The translations under genes and the position numbers were made by a program. This document shows positions 25,017 to 38,192 of a stretch of 51,309 nt of DNA, one piece after another. Source of the DNA: Aeromonas rivipollensis (GTDB lineage: Bacteria; Pseudomonadota; Gammaproteobacteria; Enterobacterales; Aeromonadaceae). The notes under the pieces were generated by a model, which did no database searches, was not told the origin of the DNA, and was given only the letters and a program-made list of their open reading frames with translations. The DNA lies in the NCBI RefSeq assembly GCF_010974825.1, contig NZ_JAAILA010000027.1, positions 1 through 51,309 on the forward strand. The letters are read 5' to 3'. Position 1 is the stretch's first letter, and every line of letters begins with the position of its first letter.

Positions 25017-25090
25017 GCGGCAACCCCTGATGGGGCGTCATTATGCCCAAGCCAGCCCCTTGCGCCAAACCGGGATTGTCGATGGCGGCA

Positions 25091-25117
25091 ATGGAAAAGG
25101 CGCCCGCAGGCGCCTTG
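25091..25117 (-). terminator. Terminator of the GH3 gene
   Basis: On the minus strand the stem AAGGCGCC / GGCGCCTT is followed by TTCCATT. It lies about 26 bp after the GH3 stop. Confidence 0.75.
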
Positions 25118-25142
25118 GTGATCATGGATGTCGGGCTCGCCC

Positions 25143-27179
25143 TCAATAGGCCAGACCGGCACCATAGGGGTAGAGCGGGTTCGCGGAGTCCTTCGCCACG
25201 TCCGGGTGCTGGTTTTGCACCGCCTGCCAGCTGGAGGGCAGCTCGAAGGGCAGCTTGCCGCTGGCCTTGGCCTTGCCGCTGATGACGTCGAACAGCGCCT
25301 GATCCAGGGCCCCGAAGTTGGCCAGCAACACCTGCGCCGCCGGTGCCACCTCGGTCAGGATGGCGGGTCTGTCCAGATAGACGGAGAGCACCATGGGCAC
25401 CCCGGCCTGCGCGACGGCCTGGATGGCGGCGTACTCGTCTGCCCCGCGATAGATCCCCTCGTGGGCCGTCTCCTGCACCACCTGATCTGCGCTGGCAAAG
25501 CCGAGCTGACCGAAGTGGATGCTGCCGAACGGGAAGCGGGGATCCTGTTCACCCGGTGCATTGACCCGCACTATGGCGAGATCGGCCTGGGCCAGATCCG
25601 TCACCACCGTATAGCCGTTGGCCGCGGCCACCTCGGCATTGACGTTATGCAGGTAGACCCGCTTGCCGTCCGCCTTGAGTGGCAACAGGGCCCCCTCGTT
25701 TTTCAGCAACACATGGGACGCCGCCTGGGCGGCCTGGGCGGCCTGCTGGAACTCGGCCTTGCCCACCAGGGCCACCGCGGCCTGGGTATCCACATAGGGG
25801 TTCTCGAACAGCCCCAGGGCGAACTTCTGCTCCAGGATCCGCTCGGCCGAGGTGGTGATCGCCGCCTCGGTTACCAGGCCGCTCTGCACCGCCGCCAGCA
25901 GGGGGGCGGGATCTTCCACGCCGCCAAACTGATCCACCCCGGCGTCGATGGCCTTGGCGTAGCGCTCGGCCTTGGTGAGCTTCTCCACGCCCCAGGACAT
26001 GCCAAAGGGCACAGTCCAGGGGCTGACCCCCGCCGTCACCTCATCCTGGGTCAGCCCCTGCTCGCAGCGGGCGTTGCAGTCGTTGACTATGCCCCAGTCG
26101 CTCAGCACCACGCCGTCGAACTTGAAGTGGCCCCGCAGCAAGTCGGTGAGGATCTGGCGGTTGAAGCCAAAGCCCACCTCCTCGATGGCCTGACCTTCAT
26201 GGGTCAGCCCCTCGGGCAGGGCGTAATAGGGCATCACGGCCCCCACCTTGGCCTCGAAGGCCCCCTCGAAGGGCACCAGGTGATAGGCGAACTGGCCGCC
26301 GGGATAGACCTGCTCCTTGCCCCAGGGGTTGTGGGCATCCAGGCCGTCTTTCTGGGGGCCGGCCCCGGCGAAGTGCTTGACCACTGTGACCACGCTCTCC
26401 TTGCCTATGCCGTCACTCCCCTGCTGGAAGCCCTCTATGTAGGCCTTGACCAGGGATTTGGCGAGCAGGTTGTCTTCACCGAAGGTGCCGTTGATGCGGC
26501 CCCAGCGCGGCTCGGTCGCGAGATCCGCCTGGGGGGAGAGGGCCTCGTGAATGCCGACGGCCCTGTACTCCTGGCGGGCGATGTCGCCAAAGCGCTGCAC
26601 CAGGGCGGCATCGCCGATGGCGGCGAGCCCCAGGGTCTCGGGCCACTGGGAGAAGGCCCCGGCGCCTATGCTGGTGGCGTTGGGATCATGGGTGAAGTGG
26701 TTGCGGGGATCCGTGCTCACCGTCATGGGGATGCCGAGCCCCACCCCTTCCAGCAGGGCCTGCAGCCGGTTGTTGTCGTCGGCAATGGCCGCCGGATCCC
26801 CCGCCATGCGGGTGATGAAGGTATTGACGCCATCCTCGCGCAGCATCTTGTCCATGGCGGTGAGGTTGACCCGCCCGTCTGCGTCCAGCACCAGGGTGCC
26901 GTGCATCATCAGGCCCGCCTTCTGGGCCAGGGAGAGCCTGCCCACCAGATCCCGGGCCCGCTCGGCGGCGCCAAGGCGCCAGTCTTCATAGGGAGTCAGG
27001 GCGCCGCTGCCATCGAGATCCTTGAATTGCAGGCCATCCTGCTCGATCAGGCTGACGGTGCGGTGCCCCAGGGTGGGCTGCTCCGGCTTGGGGCTGGAGT
27101 CGTTGCCATTGCACCCTGCCAGCAGCAGGACGCCCATGCTCAGGGTGAGGCGGGTCAGAGCGAAGGGGGGATATGTCAT
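25143..27179 (-). CDS. Glycoside hydrolase family 3 lipoprotein
   Basis: The 678-residue protein starts with a lipoprotein signal ([13 protein letters not shown]). It then has the GH3 TIM-barrel ([20 protein letters not shown] onward), with the nucleophile aspartate in [12 protein letters not shown] near residue 361 and the substrate block [15 protein letters not shown]. The C-terminal alpha/beta sandwich includes [20 protein letters not shown]. It is probably an outer-membrane or periplasmic exo-beta-glucosidase acting on plant or algal glucans; specificity is inferred. The ATG at 27179 follows GGAAG. It is divergent from an AraC regulator that may control it, with about 230 bp between the starts. 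Confidence 0.9.
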   Translation of the reverse strand: MTYPPFALTRLTLSMGVLLLAGCNGNDSSPKPEQPTLGHRTVSLIEQDGLQFKDLDGSGALTPYEDWRLGAAERARDLVGRLSLAQKAGLMMHGTLVLDADGRVNLTAMDKMLREDGVNTFITRMAGDPAAIADDNNRLQALLEGVGLGIPMTVSTDPRNHFTHDPNATSIGAGAFSQWPETLGLAAIGDAALVQRFGDIARQEYRAVGIHEALSPQADLATEPRWGRINGTFGEDNLLAKSLVKAYIEGFQQGSDGIGKESVVTVVKHFAGAGPQKDGLDAHNPWGKEQVYPGGQFAYHLVPFEGAFEAKVGAVMPYYALPEGLTHEGQAIEEVGFGFNRQILTDLLRGHFKFDGVVLSDWGIVNDCNARCEQGLTQDEVTAGVSPWTVPFGMSWGVEKLTKAERYAKAIDAGVDQFGGVEDPAPLLAAVQSGLVTEAAITTSAERILEQKFALGLFENPYVDTQAAVALVGKAEFQQAAQAAQAASHVLLKNEGALLPLKADGKRVYLHNVNAEVAAANGYTVVTDLAQADLAIVRVNAPGEQDPRFPFGSIHFGQLGFASADQVVQETAHEGIYRGADEYAAIQAVAQAGVPMVLSVYLDRPAILTEVAPAAQVLLANFGALDQALFDVISGKAKASGKLPFELPSSWQAVQNQHPDVAKDSANPLYPYGAGLAY

Positions 27180-27410
27180 TATTGTTATCTTCCATGTGTG
27201 TGTAGGAGTGGCCACTCTATGCAAAATCGGCCCGCCTCACTTGCCCTGCGGGTGCAGGGAATTGCCGGTTGGGAGCAAGATCGAAAAGTGTGAAAAGGGT
27301 TGCAGGGTTACCCTTGGTTACATTTCTGAAACATGAAGCCGAACCTGGCTCACGGCAATTCATGGCCAATGGCGGATGATGGTGGGCCACCGCCGACAAG
27401 GATTTTCGCC

Positions 27411-28421
27411 GTGAAGACAGTCTCCAACCGGATAGCCCTGCACTGCCTCAACCACTGGCAGAGACAGGGACGGGATCCGGCCCAGCTCCTGCAAGGTGCC
27501 GGTATTGCCAGAGAAGAGCTGCTGCTCCCCCAGGGGCGGATCGACGCCCAGCGCCACTTCCGGCTGCTGACCCAGGTCGCCCCCCATGTGGACATGGCCC
27601 ACAAGTGGTCGCCCCCTTCGCTCTCGGGGCTCTTCGCCGACTACCTGCCGCTGGCGAGCCTCTGCTGCAACGCCGCCACCCTGCGCCAGGCCCTGCACTT
27701 CTTCCTCGCCTACCGCCCCCTCATTGGCGAGTGCGACCGGATACTGCTGCGGGAGGAAGAGGGACAGGCCAGGCTCAGTTACCATTCGGAGTCCGATCAC
27801 CCGGACGTGATCGCCATGAGCAGCCTGGCCAACCTCGGCCACCTCTATGCCCTGCTGCAGTTCTACCACCCAGGCCAGGGCCGACTGGTGCTGCCCACCC
27901 CGGTGCGGCCCAGGCTGTGGCGCGAGCTGGGGGCCTGGCTGGGGGATCGGCTGCAACGGGGAAAAAGCTTTGAGCTGCGCTTCCCCGCGGCCTTGCTCGA
28001 TCTCGCCCACGGGGGCTGCAACGGCCCCCTGCAACCCCTGCTGCTGGGGGAGCTCGACGGCCAGATGCGGCAGTTGCGCCCGAGCAGCCACTACAGGGAG
28101 CGGGTGCTCGGGCTCATCCGCCAGCGGCTCTGGCAGGAGAGCGTCGACTCCCCCACCCTGCTGGCGGGGATCTGCGAGGCCCTCAGGCTGACCCGCTGGA
28201 CCCTCAACCGCCACCTGCGCGAGGAGGGGTGCCACTTCTCAGGATTGCTGGAGCAGGTCAGAAGGGAGGAGGCCTGCCGGCTGCTGCAGGATCCCGGCCT
28301 GCAACTGCAGGAGGTGGGCGGGCGCCTCGGGTTTGCCAGCCAGAGCAGCTTCACCCGCTTCTTCAAGGAGGCGTTCGCCCTCTCCCCCAGCGAATACCGC
28401 TCAAGGCGCAGCCGGCTCTGA
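27411..28421 (+). CDS. AraC family regulator with arabinose-binding-type sensor
   Basis: The ~336-residue protein has an N-terminal sensor domain of the type found in OruR/ArgR-like AraC proteins (NRIALHCLNHWQRQGRDPAQ to about residue 180). The C-terminal double helix-turn-helix comprises LAGICEALRLTRWTLNRHLR and LQEVGGRLGFASQSSFTRFF, then SPSEYRSR. The GTG at 27411 has AAGGA eight bases upstream and gives the usual family N-terminus; an ATG at 27333 would add 26 residues. It is divergent from the GH3 glycosidase, its likely target. Its 3' end overlaps the converging LysR gene by 21 bp. Confidence 0.85.
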   Translation: MKTVSNRIALHCLNHWQRQGRDPAQLLQGAGIAREELLLPQGRIDAQRHFRLLTQVAPHVDMAHKWSPPSLSGLFADYLPLASLCCNAATLRQALHFFLAYRPLIGECDRILLREEEGQARLSYHSESDHPDVIAMSSLANLGHLYALLQFYHPGQGRLVLPTPVRPRLWRELGAWLGDRLQRGKSFELRFPAALLDLAHGGCNGPLQPLLLGELDGQMRQLRPSSHYRERVLGLIRQRLWQESVDSPTLLAGICEALRLTRWTLNRHLREEGCHFSGLLEQVRREEACRLLQDPGLQLQEVGGRLGFASQSSFTRFFKEAFALSPSEYRSRRSRL

Positions 28422-29324
28422 CTCCCCGGCCAGGGCCCCGGCGAGCAGGTCCGCCAGCCAGTGGATGAAGAGCTGGACCCTGGGCGCCAGCTGGCGGCGA
28501 TGGGCATAGAGGGCGTGGATGGGGAGCGGCGGCGCCTGCCACCGGGGCAGCAGGCTTATCAGCTCGCCGCGCCCGAGCAGCCCCTCCACCCCTACCCTCG
28601 GCATCTGTATGATGCCAAGCCCCGCCAGCGCCGCCGCCAGGTAGGTCTCGCTGTCGTTGACCATCAGGGCCCCCGCCATCGGCAAGAGGGCGCGGCTGCC
28701 ATCCGCTTGCTGGTATTCAAAACCGGGATCGCTGCGCCCCTGCCCCGACCCATAATGAACCAGCCGGTGCCCGGCCAGATCCGCCAGGGTCTGCGGCACC
28801 CCGTAACGGGCCAGGTAGGCGGCGCTGGCGCAGTTGATCTGGCGATAGTGACCCAAGGGGCGCGCCACCAGGCTGGAGGGCTCCAGCGCCCCGACCCGCA
28901 CCACGCAATCGAAGCCATCGCGCACCAGATCCACCCGCCTGTCCGTGCTGCTCAGCATCAGCTGCAAGTCGGGGTGCTGCGCCAGGAAGGCGGGCAGCGC
29001 CGGGATCACCAGATGGCGCGCCATCCGGCTCGGCATGTCTACCCGCAACTGCCCCGAGATCTGGCCCCCCTGGCGAAACAGGCCGTCAAACTCCTCCATG
29101 TCCGCCAGCAGATCCCGGCACCTGGCGTAGCAGAGCTGGCCATCCGTGGTGAGCTGCACCCGTCTCGTGGTGCGCAGCAAGAGCCGGGTGCCCATGCGCT
29201 CCTCCAGCCGGCGGATGGCGGCGGAGAGGGTCGCCTTGGGGATGCCCAGTTGCTCGGCGCAGCGGGTAAAACTCTCGAGTTCGGCGACCCGCACGAACAA
29301 CCTCATCGCATCCAGTTGATCCAT
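28401..29324 (-). CDS. LysR family regulator (divergent from SDR)
   Basis: The 307-residue protein has the LysR N-terminus (MDQLDAMRLFVRVAELESFT, then QLGIPKATLSAAIRRLEERM) and an effector domain of the CrgA-like group (GQLRVDMPSRMARHLVIPAL). It is transcribed away from the short-chain dehydrogenase at 29449 across 124 bp that include a palindromic GTGAT-N6-ATCAC. This suggests it regulates that gene and itself. The effector is unknown. Confidence 0.92.
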   Translation of the reverse strand: MDQLDAMRLFVRVAELESFTRCAEQLGIPKATLSAAIRRLEERMGTRLLLRTTRRVQLTTDGQLCYARCRDLLADMEEFDGLFRQGGQISGQLRVDMPSRMARHLVIPALPAFLAQHPDLQLMLSSTDRRVDLVRDGFDCVVRVGALEPSSLVARPLGHYRQINCASAAYLARYGVPQTLADLAGHRLVHYGSGQGRSDPGFEYQQADGSRALLPMAGALMVNDSETYLAAALAGLGIIQMPRVGVEGLLGRGELISLLPRWQAPPLPIHALYAHRRQLAPRVQLFIHWLADLLAGALAGESEPAAP

Positions 29325-29351
29325 GACCTGATTGTCTCTTCAAACGGAACA

Positions 29352-29367
29352 GTGATTTCATTATCAC
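29352..29367. promoter_or_regulatory. Candidate LysR operator
   Basis: The perfect inverted repeat GTGAT-TTCATT-ATCAC lies in the divergent region between the LysR gene and the SDR gene. The flanking GGAACA recurs about 45 bp away before another AGTGATC, so there may be two related sites. Confidence 0.45.
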
Positions 29368-29448
29368 GCTATTTATCCGGCAATAAAGGAACAATACAGT
29401 GATCCGGTCGGCTCGCACCGAGCCCTTGCCACCCACAGGAGTCACACC

Positions 29449-30207
29449 ATGACCAGACCCATAGCCCTCATCACAGGCGCCAGCCGTGGCCTTGGCAAAC
29501 ACAGCGCCCTCGCCCTCGCGGCCAAGGGGGTGGATCTCATCATCACCTACCGCAGCCAGGCCGACGAGGCGGCCGCCGTGGTGGCCGAGGCCCAGGCGCT
29601 CGGGGTCCAGGCCCATGCCCTGGCGCTGGATGTGGGGGTGAGCGCCTCCTTTGCCGCCTTCGCAGAGGAGGTGAAGCAACTGCTCGCCCGGGAGTGGCAA
29701 CGGCCGCAGTTCGACTACCTGGTCAACAATGCCGGCATCGGCATTCATGCCAGCTTCGAGCAGACCACGGAGGAACAGTTCGACACCCTGCTCAACATCC
29801 ACTTCAAGGGGACCTTCTTCCTGACCCAGAGGCTGCTGCCGCTTATCCGTGATGGCGGGCGCATCATCAATCTCTCCACCGGCCTCACCCGCTTCGCCAT
29901 GCCGGGTTACGCCGCCTATGCCGCCATGAAGGGGGGCGTGGAGGTGCTGACCCACTATCTGGCCAAGGAGCTGGGCCCCCGCGGCATCGCCGTCAACGTG
30001 GTGGCCCCGGGTGCCATCGAGACCGACTTTGGCGGCGGCGTGGTGCGCGACGACAAGGGGGTCAACGCCTTCCTCGCGAGCCAGACGGCGCTGGGGAGAG
30101 TCGGCCAGCCCGACGACATCGGCGGTGTCATCGCCGCCCTGCTCTCCGATGACAACCGCTGGATCACCGCCCAGCGCATCGAGGCCTCGGGGGGCATGTT
30201 TATCTAG
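29449..30207 (+). CDS. Short-chain dehydrogenase/reductase
   Basis: The 252-residue classical SDR has the NAD(P)-binding motif TGASRGLG (residues 9-16), VNNAGIGIHA, and the catalytic pair Y157-K161 in YAAYAAMKGG. The C-terminal block ELGPRGIAVNVVAPGAIETD is typical of 3-oxoacyl-ACP-reductase-like enzymes. The substrate is unknown. An ACAGGAGTC ribosome site precedes the ATG. It is divergent from a LysR regulator that is its likely controller, and a bidirectional terminator follows. Confidence 0.92.
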   Translation: MTRPIALITGASRGLGKHSALALAAKGVDLIITYRSQADEAAAVVAEAQALGVQAHALALDVGVSASFAAFAEEVKQLLAREWQRPQFDYLVNNAGIGIHASFEQTTEEQFDTLLNIHFKGTFFLTQRLLPLIRDGGRIINLSTGLTRFAMPGYAAYAAMKGGVEVLTHYLAKELGPRGIAVNVVAPGAIETDFGGGVVRDDKGVNAFLASQTALGRVGQPDDIGGVIAALLSDDNRWITAQRIEASGGMFI

Positions 30208-30253
30208 GCCGGGATGGGCGCCCAAGGCTTGCACGCCGCCATGAAAAAGCCAC

Positions 30254-30280
30254 GAAAAAGGCCCCCGAGGGGGCCTTTGC
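30254..30280. terminator. Bidirectional terminator
   Basis: The stem AAAGGCCCCC / GGGGGCCTTT is flanked by an A run (a T run on the minus strand). It separates the converging SDR and GH1 genes. Confidence 0.8.
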
Positions 30281-30320
30281 ATTGGGGCGGCGCCATGCGC
30301 CCGCGCCTTAAGTCAACGCT

Positions 30321-31847
<1,527 letters not shown>

Positions 31848-31861
31848 CTAGAATTCCGTCC

Positions 31862-31880
31862 AATGACAATTTTTGCCATT
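31862..31880. promoter_or_regulatory. Candidate LysR operator, GH1/LysR divergent region
   Basis: The imperfect palindrome AATGACA-N5-TGCCATT (one mismatch) lies between the divergent GH1 and LysR genes, about 30 bp before the LysR ATG. Position and symmetry fit an autoregulatory LysR site. Confidence 0.4.
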
Positions 31881-31911
31881 CAATATTCCAATCAGGAATG
31901 AAGGAGTCGTG

Positions 31912-32814
31912 ATGGAGTTGCGGGATCTGAAGGCCTTCGTCACCCTGGGGGAAGTCTTGCACTTCGGTCAGGCGGCGGCGCGCCAGCACATCACCCAGTC
32001 GGCCCTGAGCAAGCAGATCCGGCGGCTGGAGGGGGAATTTGGCGGCGAGCTGTTCGAGCGCAACGCCAGCAGCACCCGGCTCACCCTGCTCGGGCGCGCG
32101 CTCTATGCGGACGCCAGCGCCCTGGTGGCCCAGAGCGAGCAGCTCGGGCGCAGCGCCCGGGACGTGCTGGCGGGCAACGGCGGCACCCTGCGCATCGGTT
32201 TCGGGGTCGCCACCAAGCTGCTGGTGCCCGCGGCCATCGCCCGCCTGCGGGCGGCGCGCCCCGGGGTGCGCATCGAGCTCAACGATCTCTCCACCCATCA
32301 CCAGTTGCTGGCGCTCGCCGAGGGCCGGCTGGATCTGGGGTTTTGCCGCCTGCCCGCCCCTAAGGGCTGGCACTGCCTGCCGGTGGTGCGCGCCCATTTC
32401 ATTGCCGTGCTGCCCGCCAGCTACGCCGGGGTGAAGGGGCTCGCGGATCTGGTGGACAGGCCGCTGGCCATACTGCGCCGGGACAAGGCCCCCTCCTTTC
32501 ACGATCAGTTCGTGCACTACCTGGCCCAGAGCGGGCTGCGTTTTCGTGACATCCAGTATGTGAACGACTTCGCCGCCGGCATCGCCACCGCCGCCGCGGA
32601 CATCGCCTGGACCCTGGTACCCTCCTCCACCACCATAGAGCACCCTGACGTGATCTCCCTGCCCCTTACCGAGGCCGAGGCGAGCTGGATCATAGGGCTC
32701 ATTCGCCCGCCGGGAGGGGATAACCCCCTCATAGCCCCCTTCTGGCAGACGGTGGCCGAGCTCGGTGATCCCGCCCTCACCACTCTGGGTGATCAGGGCT
32801 GTGCTGGAACATGA
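31912..32814 (+). CDS. LysR family regulator of the GH1 gene
   Basis: The 300-residue LysR protein has helix-turn-helix MELRDLKAFVTLGEVLHFGQ, then HITQSALSKQIRRLEGEF, and a C-terminal effector domain from residue ~90 (GTLRIGFGVATKLLVPAAIA). The start at 31912 is preceded by GAAGGAG. It is divergent from the 6-phospho-beta-glucosidase gene with 157 bp between the starts, so regulation of that gene by a phospho-glucoside or a related effector is likely. Beta-glucoside genes are more often run by antiterminators or LacI proteins, so LysR control here is somewhat unusual. Confidence 0.9.
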   Translation: MELRDLKAFVTLGEVLHFGQAAARQHITQSALSKQIRRLEGEFGGELFERNASSTRLTLLGRALYADASALVAQSEQLGRSARDVLAGNGGTLRIGFGVATKLLVPAAIARLRAARPGVRIELNDLSTHHQLLALAEGRLDLGFCRLPAPKGWHCLPVVRAHFIAVLPASYAGVKGLADLVDRPLAILRRDKAPSFHDQFVHYLAQSGLRFRDIQYVNDFAAGIATAAADIAWTLVPSSTTIEHPDVISLPLTEAEASWIIGLIRPPGGDNPLIAPFWQTVAELGDPALTTLGDQGCAGT

Positions 32815-32925
32815 CGCGGCATCGTTCGAGAACCACATTAACGGTAGCTTTTGAGCAGCCAGCCCCCGTAAAATTGCACCATGGCTCCGGCGCCCGGCGC
32901 CAACCGACAAGGACTCGTTTCTCCG

Positions 32926-34500
32926 ATGCTATCTCACTGGCTGCTGAGGTTTGATCTCCATCGCCTCATCCTGGCCCTGGCCGTGCTCGGCGTGCTGGCC
33001 ACCTTCGGCAACAGCTTCTACGCCATCCATCAGGCACAGCGACAGCTGCTGATCGACAGTACCCTGGAGGCCAACCGTGTCTATGCCACCAAACTGGCCG
33101 CCTCCGCCGAGGCCATGCTGAATGCGGCCCAGGGGCAGCTTGCCTACAGCGCCACCCTGCTGGCGCCGCTGCTGCAGGCCAACGACATCGCGGGGCTGGA
33201 GCAGGAGGTGACCCAGCTACGCGAGCGCACCAACACCTTCAACTCGGTGGCCGTCGTGAACACCGAGTCCACCATAGTCGCCGTCTCCCCCGAGACCCTG
33301 AAGGTGAAGGGGGCCAAGCTCAGCTCCCGCAGCGCCCGCCAGACCCTCGCCAACCAGCAGCCGACCATCTCGGACCCTCTTATCTCCCTTTCGGGCAACT
33401 ACCTCATCAGCCTCTCCTACCCTGTGTTCTCGACGGACAGGCGCTACCTCGGCTATGTCGCCGGGACCATCTACCTGGAATCCGCCAGCGTGCTCTCCAG
33501 CCTGCTGGGCCAGCACTACTACCAGGATGGCTCCTATCTCTACGTGGTCGACCGGCAGAAGACGCTGATCTACCACCCCAACCCCAAGCGCATCGGCCAG
33601 AAGATAGGTGACAATGTGGTGGTGGACGAGGTGTTGCAGGGGCGCCAGGGGGCGCAAGCCGTGCTCAACTCCCGGGGAACCGAGATGCTGGCGGGCTTCG
33701 CCCCCGTGGCCGGTGCGGGCTGGGGAGTGGTGGCCCAGCGTCCCCGCAGCGCCACCCTGGCCGGGCTGGATGAGCAGATGCTCGACATCCTGAAGGGGAT
33801 GATCCCGGTCACCCTCTTCATCCTCTTCATCATCTGGCTCTCAGCTACCATCATCTCCCGCCCCCTGCGGCAGCTGGCCAACAGGGCCAGGCTGATGGAT
33901 CAGCAGGAGGCGGCCTCCAACATCTCCAGCATCCGCGCCTGGTACTTCGAGGCGGCCCAGCTCAAGCAGGCCATCCTCAAGGGGCTGGGGCTGCTCAACA
34001 CCAAGATTGACCAGCTTCACACCGACAGTCACACAGACCCCATGACGGGCCTCTTCAACCGGCGGGCCATGCAGCAGATGCTGGACGACTATCAGGCGCA
34101 GTCCCGGCCGCTGGCGGTTATCGCCCTGGATATCGATCACTTCAAGGCCATCAACGACCGCTTCGGCCACGACGTCGGGGACGCCGTCATCGTCGCCCTG
34201 GCGACCCTGATGCAGCGGGATCTGCGCGCCGATGCCGCCCTGTGCCGCAGCGGCGGCGAGGAGTTCCTGCTGCTACTGCCCGGGGTCTCCCTGGTGCAGG
34301 CGCAGCGGATCGCCGAACGACTGCGGCAGACGGTGGCGAACCACGAGATGGAGCAGGCCGGGTGCATCACCATCTCCCTCGGGGTCGCCCACTGGCCGGG
34401 GGATGCCAGCGATCTCGGTGCCGTGCTCAAGCAGGCGGACAAGGCGCTCTATCAGGCCAAGCACAGGGGCCGCAACTGCGTGGTGGTGGCCGGCGCCTGA
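32926..34500 (+). CDS. Membrane diguanylate cyclase with dCache sensor
   Basis: The 524-residue protein has an N-terminal helix (LILALAVLGVLATFGNSFYA) and a periplasmic dCache-like sensor region (residues ~35-280). A second helix (MIPVTLFILFIIWLSATIIS, about 285-304), a HAMP-like linker and a C-terminal GGDEF domain follow. The active site is SGGEEF near residue 442, with DIDHFKAINDRFGHDVGD upstream, so c-di-GMP synthesis is expected. The inhibitory I-site is not canonical: RADA is found where RxxD would be. The ATG at 32926 is preferred over 32881 because it has an AAGGA upstream. The ligand is unknown. Confidence 0.9.
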   Translation: MLSHWLLRFDLHRLILALAVLGVLATFGNSFYAIHQAQRQLLIDSTLEANRVYATKLAASAEAMLNAAQGQLAYSATLLAPLLQANDIAGLEQEVTQLRERTNTFNSVAVVNTESTIVAVSPETLKVKGAKLSSRSARQTLANQQPTISDPLISLSGNYLISLSYPVFSTDRRYLGYVAGTIYLESASVLSSLLGQHYYQDGSYLYVVDRQKTLIYHPNPKRIGQKIGDNVVVDEVLQGRQGAQAVLNSRGTEMLAGFAPVAGAGWGVVAQRPRSATLAGLDEQMLDILKGMIPVTLFILFIIWLSATIISRPLRQLANRARLMDQQEAASNISSIRAWYFEAAQLKQAILKGLGLLNTKIDQLHTDSHTDPMTGLFNRRAMQQMLDDYQAQSRPLAVIALDIDHFKAINDRFGHDVGDAVIVALATLMQRDLRADAALCRSGGEEFLLLLPGVSLVQAQRIAERLRQTVANHEMEQAGCITISLGVAHWPGDASDLGAVLKQADKALYQAKHRGRNCVVVAGA

Positions 34501-34509
34501 GGCCCGGCG

Positions 34510-35634
34510 TCAGAAGCTGTAGCCCATCTTGAGGTAGATGCCCGCGTTGTCGTCCTTGCCCATCGCATACTCGAGGTTGGCGACTATGCCCGCCTCCGGC
34601 TTGAGCAGGTACTGCACCCCCGCCCCCCAGGCGGGATAGATGTTGTCGCTGTCGCCACAGTCGAGGGACTCACCGTTCACGGCGTCGCCGTAGAGGCAGG
34701 CCACCCCGGCGAAGGCCGTCAGGGTCCAGCGTTCGGCGAGCTGGTAGCGCTCCTCGACCTCCACCGCCGACATGTGCTGACCCAGGTACTCCCCCGGGGT
34801 GTAGCCACGCAGGTAGATGGGGGAATAGGAGCCGCTCGGCGCGTTGTGGGAGAACTGGTTGCGATTGCGCCAGGCGAGCACATTGCCATCCCCGTGACTC
34901 CAGTAGCCCCGATAGTCGACCCGATAGATGTCAAAGTCCCCCTCTCCCCCCAGCCCTTCCCGGTAGGCCAGGTTGTTGACGTTCAAATACCAGCCCCTGG
35001 TCGCGCTGAAGTCGCTGTCCCGGGAGTCGTGCTGCACCACCAGCCCCAGCCCCCCCGAGGTGAATCCCTCCAGCCCCAGCTCGTCCAGGATCTGATCCGA
35101 CTCCAGATCCTGTCCCTGCACCTCGTAGTTGGAGTAGGCCGCCATGCCGCCGACGAACCAGTCCCCCTCCACCCGATAGAGGTAGCGCAGGAAGGCGGAG
35201 CGGAAGTTGTCGTTGGTCTCGAGGGCATGGCCGGTGCCGAGGTAATCCTGGTAGCTGTTGTTGATGTCGCCGAGGATGACGCCACCGACGATGCGGTGGT
35301 GATCCGCCCCGAACGACGTCTTGGCGAAGGCGCTGGTGATCAGGGACGCCGAGGTGGTGTACTTGCCGGACAGGGTGAACAGGGACGGGCGCGAGCCCTC
35401 ATCGAACTGGTGCAGGTAACCCATCATCAGGCCCGCCGCCGTGTCCAGCTTGGGGCTGGAGCTCAGCAGTGGCACGAACAACCAGGGGGAACGCTCGCCC
35501 TCCTTGGCCGCCTTTGCCTTTCGCTCGTCACCGCGCGTCTGCGCTTCTTCCTTGGCGGGATCCGCCGCCATTGCGGGGCTGGCAGCCAGGATAAAGGCCA
35601 GGCCGGCCATCAGGGGGGAGATTGCATTGCGCAT
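34510..35634 (-). CDS. BamA/TamA-like outer membrane beta-barrel protein
   Basis: The 374-residue protein has a signal peptide (MRNAISPLMAGLAFILAASP, cleavage after AMA). A charged linker and a predicted beta-barrel related to the C-terminal bacterial surface antigen domain follow. The barrel shows alternating aromatic strands, the HDSRDSDFSATRGWYLNVN block that matches the conserved barrel strand of BamA/TamA/Omp85 proteins, and a terminal aromatic residue (KMGYSF). It lacks POTRA domains, so it is not BamA itself. Its role is unknown; possibilities include a patatin-type translocator remnant or a lipid/protein channel. It faces the ydeP gene across a 260-bp region. Confidence 0.82.
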   Translation of the reverse strand: MRNAISPLMAGLAFILAASPAMAADPAKEEAQTRGDERKAKAAKEGERSPWLFVPLLSSSPKLDTAAGLMMGYLHQFDEGSRPSLFTLSGKYTTSASLITSAFAKTSFGADHHRIVGGVILGDINNSYQDYLGTGHALETNDNFRSAFLRYLYRVEGDWFVGGMAAYSNYEVQGQDLESDQILDELGLEGFTSGGLGLVVQHDSRDSDFSATRGWYLNVNNLAYREGLGGEGDFDIYRVDYRGYWSHGDGNVLAWRNRNQFSHNAPSGSYSPIYLRGYTPGEYLGQHMSAVEVEERYQLAERWTLTAFAGVACLYGDAVNGESLDCGDSDNIYPAWGAGVQYLLKPEAGIVANLEYAMGKDDNAGIYLKMGYSF

Positions 35635-35852
35635 GTGTGGGTTCCGCACAGGATCGCGCACGGCAAACCGGCGGCGCTGGGCCACCCTGCTCGGCAGGCA
35701 CGTCGGGGTTCAGGTTGCCGGCCGCCTTGCATCAGGGGCCGGAAGAGGGCCGCAGCATAGCGGCATCCCCCGACCCCGACCACAGCAAGATGGTGCGCCA
35801 TACAATCGCCGTACAGCTTCGGCAAACGAGAGGTCCTGGTGAAGAGCGGGCA

Positions 35853-35882
35853 TGAAAAAACCCCTGCCTGGGCAGGGGTTCG
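35853..35882 (-). terminator. Terminator after ydeP
   Basis: On the minus strand the stem AACCCCTGCC / GGCAGGGGTT runs into TTTTTTCATG. It lies 13 bp after the ydeP-like stop. Confidence 0.88.
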
Positions 35883-35894
35883 AGACGCGGACGC

Positions 35895-38175
<2,281 letters not shown>

Positions 38176-38192
<17 letters not shown>

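Noticed and set aside
25128..27293. 721-codon plus-strand frame over the GH3 gene
   Set aside because: It is antisense to a glycosidase with an intact catalytic motif and signal peptide.
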